Source: Alphaproteobacteria bacterium UBA2964 (GTDB lineage: Bacteria; Pseudomonadota; Alphaproteobacteria; MPNO01; UBA2964). Taken from it: 5,664 nucleotides of DNA. Made by a program: the position numbers and the translations under genes. The stretch covers positions 2,811-8,474 of the forward strand of contig DEBE01000185.1 of the NCBI GenBank assembly GCA_002348425.1, read 5' to 3'. A model generated the notes under the pieces. That model made no database searches. It was given only the letters and a program-made list of their open reading frames with translations, and was not told the origin of the DNA. Shown here piece after piece: positions 1 through 5,655 of this stretch (positions are counted from its first letter, which is position 1; each line of letters opens with the position of its first letter).

Positions 1-221
1 GTTTTTGCAGAGAAGAAAAGAGAGAGTTTTTCACCTAACTTACTATCGGTTAAGGCAAGTAGATCCATTATTAACAATGGCAGAGCAATATAACTTACTA
101 AAAGCGGGAACATTCGGTCTGTAAGCTTGTATTGATAGCTTGTGATTATAAACAAAATCACAAATGCTAAAATAATTAAGATGTAATAAGCAGTAGCTCG
201 GCGATGCTCGGGTATCTTCAT
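1..221 (-). CDS. tctB: TctB-like small membrane subunit of a TTT transporter (partial, runs off left edge)
   Basis: This is the 5' part of a gene whose end lies outside the window: 73 codons are visible, with no stop. The ATG at 221-219 overlaps the tctA stop as ATGA, and a GGAG ribosome site (229-232) lies 7 nt upstream inside the end of tctA, so translation is probably coupled. The protein starts MKIPEHRRATAYY, followed by a hydrophobic segment at about residues 11-28, a short polar stretch with a Phe-Pro pair at 38-39, and a second hydrophobic segment at about 38-57. A short cytoplasmic start, two helices and an FP motif at the second helix fit the poorly conserved TctB family (usually about 150 residues, four helices), which partners TctA in the inner membrane. 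The family call leans on the operon context; the reading frame is well supported. Confidence 0.8.
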   Translation of the reverse strand, partial: MKIPEHRRATAYYILIILAFVILFIITSYQYKLTDRMFPLLVSYIALPLLIMDLLALTDSKLGEKLSLFFSAK

Positions 222-1729
222 TGCTCAACTCCAGCTTTTTTTAATTTTCTTTCCTTCATTTTTCGGCGGAATGTTGGGAAGGCAAGACTCAAAATCGTGA
301 GAAACATTAAAAAGACAGAGAGTTCTCTAGTATAAAAAATAGACCATTGATCATCGGAAATTAGCATTGATTGGTGGAAACTTAATTCGGTTATACTGCC
401 CAAGACAATTGCTATAGTGAAAGTCACTCTCGGATAGTTAAAACGGATCATAAAATAGCCAATAAAAGCAAATATAAATGCAATTACTACATCGCCAATT
501 TCTGTATTCAAAGCGAACGCACCAACTAGGGCTACTACAGTTACGGTCGGAATAAGCATATGGACGCTTATACGAGTAAGAAGGGCCATGTACTTTGCAA
601 GCGCAAGAACTACAAGAGTAGCAAATACGGCTGATACGGTTAAAGCAACAACTAGTGTAAAGACGAGGTCCTGGTGATCTTCAAGTAGCTTCTGTCCTGG
701 TTCAATTCCATGTAATACAAGCACTCCCAAAAAGACGGCTGTTTCTGCACTGCCTGGTATTCCAAAGGCAAGAGTTGGTATTAACGAGCCGCCATCTTTT
801 GCGTTATTCGCAGACTCTGGAGCAATGACGCCCTTAATATTGCCTTTTCCATATTCAATATCAGGTGTTGGATCGCGTTGCGCTTGAGTGGAATAACTAA
901 GGAAAGCGGCTACCGTACCTCCTACCCCCGGAACGGCTCCAATAAATGTTCCATAACCTGAGCCGACTAACATGGTAGACCAATTTTTAAAGACTGACTT
1001 CACCCCATCAGAGATACGGCTAATCTTAACATTGGAGGTGTCCTGTGAAATAGATCCTCCCTTAACTGCGAGATTAATCATTTCAGATATAGCAAATAAT
1101 CCAATAAGGGCTGGAACCAGCTTTATTCCGTCCTCCAATAGCGGAATGCCGAAATCATACCGTACCGTACTGGTAACATCGTAATAGCCTACAAACCCAA
1201 CCATTAGTCCTATAATGGCGGTTATTAAACCTTGCAGTAGCCGGTCGCCTGAAGAGACTGCGATCGCGCAAAGACCAAAGATGGCAAGCATAAAAAACTC
1301 TGGAGGGGTAAAGAGTAACACAATCGCTTTCATGATTGGAATGACTGCTACCAGGGAAATGACGCCAATAACACCTCCAAGGGCTGACGCCGTTGCTCCA
1401 GCGCCGATTGCCATACCTGCTTTTCCTTGTTGTGCTAATGGATAGCCATCAAATGTTGTTGCTGCATTTGGCGCTATACCCGGAGTGTTGAGTAAAATAG
1501 CGCTTACCGAGCCGCCTGTAGAAGTTGCGGCCATGACGCCACCCATTAAAATGATTGCTTGCCACGGTTCCATGCCAAAAGTTAACGGGATAAGCAGAGC
1601 GACGGCTGTAGTCCCTCCCAGACCTGGAATTGCACCAAATAACAAACCAACAGCCGACCCAGCTGCCAATAGCAAAAGGGAATGCAATGATCCAAGATTA
1701 ACAATGCCTTCAATTAATGCTTCAAACAC
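218..1729 (-). CDS. tctA: TctA-family large permease subunit of a tripartite tricarboxylate transporter
   Basis: This is the large integral inner-membrane subunit that carries solute delivered by a periplasmic TctC-type protein, in this family driven by an ion gradient rather than ATP. The 503 residues match the usual TctA length (about 500). Two homologous halves are visible: GAIPGLGGT at 32-40 is repeated as GAVPGVGGT at 264-272, and the NTPG-containing loop at 81-100 (NTPGIAPNAATTFDGYPLAQ) corresponds to the FGIPGSAETA region at 322-331. Many hydrophobic helices run through the protein, and the C-terminal tail is basic (about 488-499). The start is GTG at 1729-1727; no better in-frame start is seen before an upstream TAA. 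The likely ribosome site is AAGGGG at 1741-1746, 11 nt away, which is rather far, so translation may be weaker than for tctC. tctC lies 154 bp upstream, and tctB overlaps its end. The substrate cannot be inferred. Confidence 0.95.
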   Translation of the reverse strand: MFEALIEGIVNLGSLHSLLLLAAGSAVGLLFGAIPGLGGTTAVALLIPLTFGMEPWQAIILMGGVMAATSTGGSVSAILLNTPGIAPNAATTFDGYPLAQQGKAGMAIGAGATASALGGVIGVISLVAVIPIMKAIVLLFTPPEFFMLAIFGLCAIAVSSGDRLLQGLITAIIGLMVGFVGYYDVTSTVRYDFGIPLLEDGIKLVPALIGLFAISEMINLAVKGGSISQDTSNVKISRISDGVKSVFKNWSTMLVGSGYGTFIGAVPGVGGTVAAFLSYSTQAQRDPTPDIEYGKGNIKGVIAPESANNAKDGGSLIPTLAFGIPGSAETAVFLGVLVLHGIEPGQKLLEDHQDLVFTLVVALTVSAVFATLVVLALAKYMALLTRISVHMLIPTVTVVALVGAFALNTEIGDVVIAFIFAFIGYFMIRFNYPRVTFTIAIVLGSITELSFHQSMLISDDQWSIFYTRELSVFLMFLTILSLAFPTFRRKMKERKLKKAGVEQ

Positions 1730-1883
1730 GAACTTCTTTGCCCCTTGGTGATCTGACCTAAATTAATATTATTTGTTTAATGGGTATAGGCTGCGAGCCA
1801 AGCCGTCTATCAGGTTGCATGTGATTTGCCTACAAGAGTGCAGTAGGCGGTCGAAAACTTTTTCTCCGGCCGCCTACGCTAGA
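1730..1883 (-). other. tctC-tctA intergenic spacer with several inverted repeats
   Basis: This 154-bp gap inside the transporter operon has no plausible gene. It holds the stem-loop beside the tctC stop, an overlapping alternative hairpin, a small perfect GGCT-GCG-AGCC hairpin (1789-1799), and the tctA ribosome site near 1741-1746. None of the hairpins is followed by a T-run on the minus strand, so read-through into tctA is expected. The gap is long compared with the overlapping tctA/tctB junction. This suggests that mRNA processing or partial termination sets the ratio of binding protein to permease. Confidence 0.6.
1840..1879 (-). promoter_or_regulatory. Stem-loop immediately after the tctC stop codon (mRNA stabiliser or attenuator)
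   Basis: GTAGGCGG (1843-1850) is perfectly complementary to CCGCCTAC (1870-1877). Two more GC pairs (1840-1841 with 1878-1879) extend the stem across a single bulged base. The 19-nt loop contains its own GAAAA/TTTTC pairing. The structure begins 4 nt beyond the tctC stop in the minus-strand transcript. No uridine run follows, so it is not a classical intrinsic terminator. By analogy with transporter operons, a hairpin here may protect the 3' end of binding-protein mRNA and keep TctC in excess over the membrane subunits. The inverted repeat is plainly visible; its role is inferred. Confidence 0.6.
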
Positions 1884-2888
1884 TCAGCGAGTCTTCTTGT
1901 TACTAGCAGCAAGAAGATCCTTATACTTAATGTAGTAAGAGAATAGTTCACCTACTAATTTAGTAGCATCGGCGGAGTTCAAAGGTGCGACCGGTCGGCC
2001 TACTTTTTTGCCCCATGCAACAAATTCTGGATCCGTAATTGATTTGTACAAAGCGTTCGCCAATTTATCTTTTATTGCTTTTGGCGTCCCAGGCGTTGTA
2101 CCTACGATCCGGTCTCCACCGAGAATGGCTAGGTCTTTCTTGCCCATTTCCCCAGTAGTAGGAACACCAAATTCAGATTTACCATTTGTAATTTCAAGAA
2201 TGGGCTTCAAGTCTTTAAAAGCGGCTCTCTTTTTCTTTTTACTGCTGACATATTTTTTAAAGCTGCCTTTAGCTAGGATTGTAAGATCCCCATCGCCTCT
2301 TATTACGCCAAGCGCGTAACGGGAGCTCGATTTATACCCCGTGATATATTTGGGGCTCACACCAAGCGCATTCCAGAGAATAGTGCTGGCAAGGTATCCT
2401 GTCGTTCCAGGCCCAGTAATTGGAATCTTTATCTGGTTTTTAGTTTTTAATACGTCCTGAATTGACTTGTATTTCCCTTTTGATGCACTTGTCACTATGA
2501 CGTAGCGAAATTGAGCAACACGGCCAAGCCAATCGATCTTGCGAACATCATATCCAGCTTTTTCTCCAATAATATTGGGCATAGCATGGCCCGGCATATT
2601 GAACATTAGAATGTGAGAGCCGTCAGGTTTCCGTTTGGCAAGAAATGCCGCGGCTTTTTTTCCACGACCGCCGGGTAAATTTTTTGCGACGATATTGACT
2701 TTACCACCGAGATTTTTTTTCAAGTATGGCGCTAATTTCCGGGTAATTGTATCAAAACCACCACCTGGTCCATAAGCAATTAAGAATGTTATATTCTTTT
2801 TAGGAAAATCTACAGCTTTGGCTGGAGCTGCTGCAATTAAAGCCATAGAACTCAGGGCAAAAACCCCCGCTATCAGTCTACTAAACAT
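1884..2888 (-). CDS. tctC: TctC/Bug-family periplasmic solute-binding protein (unusually lysine-rich)
   Basis: This is the extracytoplasmic receptor of the TTT system, which captures solute for TctA/TctB. The 334 residues fit the family length (about 320-330). A Sec signal peptide is clear: MFSR, a hydrophobic core (5-20), then APAKA with likely cleavage after Ala25. The mature start shows the family pattern: FPKKNITFLIAYGPGGGFD (28-46), with the glycine loop and Asp46, then LPGGRG (71-76) and KPDG (87-90). Further family-like stretches are GPGTTG (159-164) and GTTPGTP (263-269). A strong ribosome site, GGGAGG (2895-2900), sits 6 nt before the ATG. It is the first gene of the operon. By hand count the mature protein has about 44 Lys and 12 Arg against about 15 Asp and 6 Glu, including a KKKKR cluster at 217-221, which is very basic. 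Ligands of this family are mostly carboxylates; the actual ligand here is unknown. Confidence 0.94.
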   Translation of the reverse strand: MFSRLIAGVFALSSMALIAAAPAKAVDFPKKNITFLIAYGPGGGFDTITRKLAPYLKKNLGGKVNIVAKNLPGGRGKKAAAFLAKRKPDGSHILMFNMPGHAMPNIIGEKAGYDVRKIDWLGRVAQFRYVIVTSASKGKYKSIQDVLKTKNQIKIPITGPGTTGYLASTILWNALGVSPKYITGYKSSSRYALGVIRGDGDLTILAKGSFKKYVSSKKKKRAAFKDLKPILEITNGKSEFGVPTTGEMGKKDLAILGGDRIVGTTPGTPKAIKDKLANALYKSITDPEFVAWGKKVGRPVAPLNSADATKLVGELFSYYIKYKDLLAASNKKTR

Positions 2889-2960
2889 AAAATACCTCCC
2901 TGATATTTCATTCGCCTCTTTTAACGATTTTGAGGCTTACTTATTAAATACACGAGTAAT

Positions 2961-2989
2961 ACTGTAAACCAACAAAAATAACCTGTTAA
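2961..2989 (-). promoter_or_regulatory. Candidate sigma70-type promoter for the tctC-tctA-tctB operon
   Basis: On the minus strand, TTAACA (2984-2989, five of six matches to the -35 consensus) is separated by 17 nt from TACAGT (2961-2966, four of six matches to the -10 consensus). Transcription would start near 2954, giving a leader of about 65 nt before the tctC ATG. In DNA this AT-rich, chance matches are common and nearby alternatives exist, such as TTTACA followed by a weak TAATAA. Confidence 0.35.
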
Positions 2990-3009
2990 CCCATAAAACA
3001 AAGAAAAAT

Positions 3010-3025
3010 TTTAAATTTATTTAAA
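3010..3025. promoter_or_regulatory. Perfect AT-only inverted repeat, possible operator
   Basis: TTTAAAT (3010-3016) and ATTTAAA (3019-3025) form a perfect 7-bp inverted repeat with a 2-bp centre. It sits between the two divergent promoter candidates, about 20 bp upstream of the predicted -35 of tctC and 30 bp upstream of the -10 of the rightward gene. A dimeric regulator could bind such a site. The repeat consists only of A and T in an AT-rich gap, so chance is a real alternative. Confidence 0.3.
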
Positions 3026-3054
3026 TGTCTGTATCGTTTTTAATATTAATTGGG

Positions 3055-3063
3055 TGTTATAAT
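3055..3063 (+). promoter_or_regulatory. Extended -10 promoter element for the TauD-like gene
   Basis: TGTTATAAT contains a perfect TATAAT (3058-3063) preceded by the TGn of an extended -10 element. This can compensate for the lack of a recognisable -35 at 3035-3040 (CGTTTT). Transcription would begin near 3070, leaving a leader of about 40 nt. The element lies downstream of a possible TTG start at 3050, which argues that translation really begins at the ATG at 3110. Confidence 0.5.
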
Positions 3064-3109
3064 AATTGTAAAAATTTTTATAACTCAAGAGACGCGTAAA
3101 AAGTGGGGC

Positions 3110-3958
3110 ATGTTGAATACTATTGAGAAATTGAATGTTGTGGCAGAACATCCGGCTGTCGGGGCGAAGGTTACCGGAGTGGATTTGCGCAAACCACTTA
3201 GTGAAAAGCTAGCTCAACTCATACGTGAAATTTTTTTTCGTTACTCGGTTCTTTGTTTTCCAGGTCAAAAAATTAATGATGAAGATCAGGCAAGGTTTGC
3301 TGCCCTATTTGGTTTTGTCGACAGGAATGATCGCAGTAAAGGAGACCCCGATAACAAGCAGTCGAAACGCGGTGTCATGTATGTTAGCAACATTCGTGAA
3401 GAGGGTAAGTTAATCGGTGTTTTGCCGGATGGCGAAATGCATTTCCATTCGGATGGCGCCCATCGAGAAAAGCCCTATCGGGCAACCACGCTTTTTGCTA
3501 TCGAGATTCCTATTACTGGCGGCGAAACTAAGTTTGCTGGGATGGCAGCAGCATATGACGCTCTGGAGGGTGGTCTACGATCTCGCTTGGATAAATTGGA
3601 AGCTCGACACGTCTTCAATTATAATAAGACTACCCGCGGGGAGATGCGTCACGATAATGATGTCGCTCATGCTGTGCACCCTTTAGTTATTATTCACCCG
3701 AATTCGGGACGGAAGTCACTTTATTTAAGTAGATTAATGACAAGTAATATTGTTGGTATGGAACACGAAGAAAGTGAACAACTTTTAAACCACCTTTTTG
3801 ATCATTGTGAGAAAACACAATTTGTGTATGAGCATAAGTGGGCGCCAGGCGACCTTATGATTTGGGATAATCGTAGTGTTAATCACGCGAGGAATGATTT
3901 CCCTTCTAATCAACGCAGGTTACTCCGAAGATATACGGTATCTGACCCAGATAATTGA
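3110..3958 (+). CDS. TauD/TfdA-family Fe(II)/2-oxoglutarate-dependent dioxygenase
   Basis: This is a predicted cytoplasmic non-haem iron oxygenase that couples oxidation of 2-oxoglutarate to succinate and CO2 with hydroxylation of a substrate. Starting at ATG 3110 it has 282 residues, the usual size for TauD. Family marks are GAKVTGVDLRKPL (18-30), a Pro-Gly-Gln at 51-53, the iron ligands His113 and Asp115 in HFHSDG, the distal His259 in WDNRSVNHARND, and a 2-oxoglutarate-binding Arg in QRRLLRR, probably Arg274 by alignment with E. coli TauD. The frame stays open to a TTG at 3050, but an extended -10 overlaps that stretch and family proteins start near MLNTIEKL. The ribosome site before ATG 3110 is weak (GTGGGG). 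It is divergent from the TTT operon and ends 4 bp from the convergent PhyH-like gene. The substrate (sulfonate, aryloxy-acid, carnitine-like or other) cannot be told from sequence. Confidence 0.92.
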   Translation: MLNTIEKLNVVAEHPAVGAKVTGVDLRKPLSEKLAQLIREIFFRYSVLCFPGQKINDEDQARFAALFGFVDRNDRSKGDPDNKQSKRGVMYVSNIREEGKLIGVLPDGEMHFHSDGAHREKPYRATTLFAIEIPITGGETKFAGMAAAYDALEGGLRSRLDKLEARHVFNYNKTTRGEMRHDNDVAHAVHPLVIIHPNSGRKSLYLSRLMTSNIVGMEHEESEQLLNHLFDHCEKTQFVYEHKWAPGDLMIWDNRSVNHARNDFPSNQRRLLRRYTVSDPDN

Positions 3959-3962
3959 TGGT

Positions 3963-4805
3963 TTAATCGAACCTGTCTACAGTGATATTACCCAGTTCTC
4001 GAACCTTAGCTCGATAAGCCTCCACAGCTTTCTCATGACGAATTGCATTACCTTTATCGTTATCCGGGACAGGAGCTGATTCGTGATCAAAGTTGTGAAA
4101 TTGATCAACACCTCTGACTATGAGCGCACTAGTTCTTTTTTTACCTATTTGCCCAAGTTCTGGAGGATGGTAAATAAAGGTTACACCCATTCGACGCTCT
4201 TTCCCTTTATTTGGAGATGACCCGTGCACAAGAAAGGCATGGTGGATCGAGGCTTGGCCTACCTCTAAATTCGCTGGTACGGGTTTGGCTATATCATTTG
4301 AAACGTCAACATTTTGGCCGCTCGATAACATGTTACCTCGCCCTATATCCGGGTTTTCTAGGTCACGTAAACCATTTTTATGTGAGCCGGGAATAAAATG
4401 CATGCACCCGCTTTTCTCGGAGGCAGAAGACAATGCTATCCAAGCAGTTAGTACATTGCATGGTTTATGGCCAAAATAGGTATTATCTTGGTGCCAACTT
4501 ACATACGCTGGGTCTTGGGGTTCTTTTATCCACGCCGTGTTATGATAAAGCATTATGTTAGGGCCTATGAGATCCTCTACTGCGTCAAGCAATCTGGGGT
4601 GAGTTGCCATTCTATAAGCCCATGGAAATCGCAAATAAAATTTGGTTTGCCCAATTCCACGAAAAAATTTATCCATAGTTGCTTCGGTATTTTCCAAGTG
4701 GTTTCGGTATGTCTGCACTTCTTCTTTATCTAGAATTGGTACCGGTGTGACAAAGCCATTCTCCTCATAACCATTTATTTGGCTTTTACTTAAGACCTTA
4801 GGCAA
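3963..4805 (-). CDS. PhyH-family (phytanoyl-CoA dioxygenase-like) Fe(II)/2-oxoglutarate oxygenase
   Basis: This is a second predicted non-haem iron oxygenase, from a different branch than its neighbour. The 280 residues cover the whole PhyH domain. The iron site is His105-Gln-Asp107 in SWHQDNTY plus His194 in LVHGSSPN. Arg205, 11 residues after His194, is placed to bind 2-oxoglutarate, the same spacing as in human phytanoyl-CoA hydroxylase. The jelly-roll stretch SGCMHFIPGSH (132-142) is typical. Because Asp107 is present the enzyme should hydroxylate, not halogenate. The start is TTG at 4805-4803: a GGAG ribosome site (4812-4815) lies 6 nt upstream, an in-frame TAA two codons before rules out a longer protein, and the first ATG is at residue 44. 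It follows the hydrolase gene by 25 bp, probably as one operon. Family members act on many small molecules, so despite the family name a phytanoyl-CoA substrate is unlikely. Confidence 0.92.
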   Translation of the reverse strand: MPKVLSKSQINGYEENGFVTPVPILDKEEVQTYRNHLENTEATMDKFFRGIGQTKFYLRFPWAYRMATHPRLLDAVEDLIGPNIMLYHNTAWIKEPQDPAYVSWHQDNTYFGHKPCNVLTAWIALSSASEKSGCMHFIPGSHKNGLRDLENPDIGRGNMLSSGQNVDVSNDIAKPVPANLEVGQASIHHAFLVHGSSPNKGKERRMGVTFIYHPPELGQIGKKRTSALIVRGVDQFHNFDHESAPVPDNDKGNAIRHEKAVEAYRAKVRELGNITVDRFD

Positions 4806-4830
4806 GGCTTACTCCGTGGCTGGGTTGATT
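4806..4830 (-). promoter_or_regulatory. Ribosome-binding site that fixes the TTG start of the PhyH-like gene
   Basis: This short gap after the hydrolase stop contains GGAG (4812-4815) followed by TAAGCC and then the TTG start. The TAA in this spacer is in frame with the gene, so TTG is the first usable start. The spacing of 6 nt is close to ideal. There is no room for a terminator and a new promoter, which supports co-transcription with the hydrolase. Confidence 0.7.
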
Positions 4831-5604
4831 TTAATGTGCTGTCAAGAAAGCACTAAGTATTTTGGTAAACTCTTCTGGGTAATCAATAGTCGATAGATGA
4901 CCGGCGCCATCAATTATTTTGATTTCTGAACCTTGAATACAGTCTCGTATAAATTCCGACTCCTCTATAGGTGTAGCATCATCGGAAGCTCCGGCGATAA
5001 TTAACGTGGGAACATTGACTAATCTAAGATCTCTACTGGCATCATAGGTCAGCAATTCACGAATAGTATTGACATAGGCTTTGGGTGGACATTTGGAAAT
5101 CTCTTCAGCGAGTTCATCAAGTTTCTCTATGGGGGTAGTAGGCATTAACCGATCCCCAGCATATTGGCTTCCAAATTCAAGCATGGAGAGGTAAGCAACC
5201 GCTTCCTGTGTTGCATAAATTCGATCTTCTGATCCTTCCCGAATACGGGCAAAACTGTTGGCTAGGCTCAATGAAAGAGCTATTTCTGGATATAGCCTGT
5301 TGAAACACAGGCTGATCGGCCCTCCCATGGATAAACCAACGATGTGACACTTATCTATGTTAAGGTGATCTAATATTGATTTTAGGTCTGCGGCGCACTC
5401 CTCTATAGTAAAAGATTTATTATAGGATGACGCACCATGCCCCCGACAATCAGGAACTATGCAGCGGAAGTTTTCTTTGAGTTTAGCCACCTGATCACGA
5501 AATAAGTAGCCGTTTGTTCCCATAGAATGAATAAAAAGTATGGTTGGCCCATCACCTTCATCCAAGAAGAAAATTTTTTCGCCATTAGTATTGATTGTTG
5601 GCAT
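4831..5604 (-). CDS. Alpha/beta-fold hydrolase, 3-oxoadipate enol-lactonase (PcaD)-like
   Basis: This is a predicted soluble serine hydrolase of 257 residues, the usual length for PcaD-like and related esterase/lactonase enzymes. The oxyanion loop is at HSMG (26-29). PDCRGHGAS (51-59) is the standard strand-4 motif. The nucleophile elbow is GLSMGG with Ser92, the acid is Asp208 in GASDDATP (205-212), and the base is His236 in GAGHLS (233-238). All three catalytic residues are present. No signal peptide is seen, so it should be cytoplasmic. The ATG at 5604-5602 has AAGGGG (5611-5616) 6 nt upstream. It is the first visible gene of a two-gene minus-strand unit with the PhyH-like oxygenase. It may open an ester, lactone or enol-lactone made by an oxygenase. 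Alternatives in the same fold are haloperoxidase-like enzymes and C-C bond hydrolases. The fold is certain; the exact reaction is not. Confidence 0.9.
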   Translation of the reverse strand: MPTINTNGEKIFFLDEGDGPTILFIHSMGTNGYLFRDQVAKLKENFRCIVPDCRGHGASSYNKSFTIEECAADLKSILDHLNIDKCHIVGLSMGGPISLCFNRLYPEIALSLSLANSFARIREGSEDRIYATQEAVAYLSMLEFGSQYAGDRLMPTTPIEKLDELAEEISKCPPKAYVNTIRELLTYDASRDLRLVNVPTLIIAGASDDATPIEESEFIRDCIQGSEIKIIDGAGHLSTIDYPEEFTKILSAFLTAH

Positions 5605-5626
5605 AATTTACCCCTTAAAGCCTAAT

Positions 5627-5655
5627 ATAATATTTAAATTACGATACAGTTTTAA
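5627..5655 (-). promoter_or_regulatory. Candidate sigma70-type promoter for the hydrolase-PhyH operon
   Basis: On the minus strand, TTAAAA (5650-5655, four of six matches to -35) is separated by 17 nt from TATTAT (5627-5632, five of six matches to -10). Transcription would start near 5620, about 15 nt before the hydrolase ATG and just ahead of its AAGGGG ribosome site, which is tight but workable. Only 60 bp upstream of the gene are visible, so the hydrolase could instead belong to a longer operon entering from the right. Confidence 0.4.

Larger units (their letters stand above)
2889..3109. promoter_or_regulatory. Divergent control region between tctC and the TauD-like gene
   Basis: This 221-bp gap lies between two genes that point away from each other. 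It is very AT-rich and has no plausible coding sequence. It contains the tctC ribosome site (2895-2900), a tctC promoter-like pair (2961-2989), an AT palindrome (3010-3025) and an extended -10 element for the rightward gene (3055-3063). Sharing one control region suggests that the transporter and the dioxygenase respond to the same signal. No regulator gene lies in the window, so the controlling protein must be encoded elsewhere if one exists. Confidence 0.6.

Noticed and set aside
43..228. Minus-strand 61-residue open frame starting MSNEDTRASPSYC
   Set aside because: It overlaps the true tctB frame, lacks membrane helices or family features, and the ATGA-coupled frame starting at 221 has a ribosome site and stays open to the edge.
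972..1751. Plus-strand open frames at 972-1184, 1215-1445 and 1485-1751
   Set aside because: All are antisense to the well-supported tctA gene, are proline/isoleucine-rich as expected from its complement, and show no recognisable domain.
1840..1879. Intrinsic terminator after tctC
   Set aside because: The stem is good, but no T-run follows on the minus strand, so it is reported as a stem-loop of possible regulatory use instead.
2008..2319. Plus-strand 103-residue open frame
   Set aside because: It lies wholly antisense to tctC, which has a signal peptide and clear family motifs; the frame shows nothing recognisable.
3225..3686. Plus-strand open frames at 3225-3413 and 3417-3686
   Set aside because: They are out-of-frame shadows of the TauD-like gene, which carries all catalytic motifs in its own frame.
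3876..4733. Plus-strand open frames at 3876-4079, 4211-4396, 4285-4479 and 4467-4733
   Set aside because: They lie mainly or wholly antisense to the PhyH-like gene and show no domain or ribosome site worth reporting.
3963..4805. Non-haem iron halogenase related to SyrB2
   Set aside because: The HxD aspartate (Asp107) is present, which fills the position where halogenases bind chloride.
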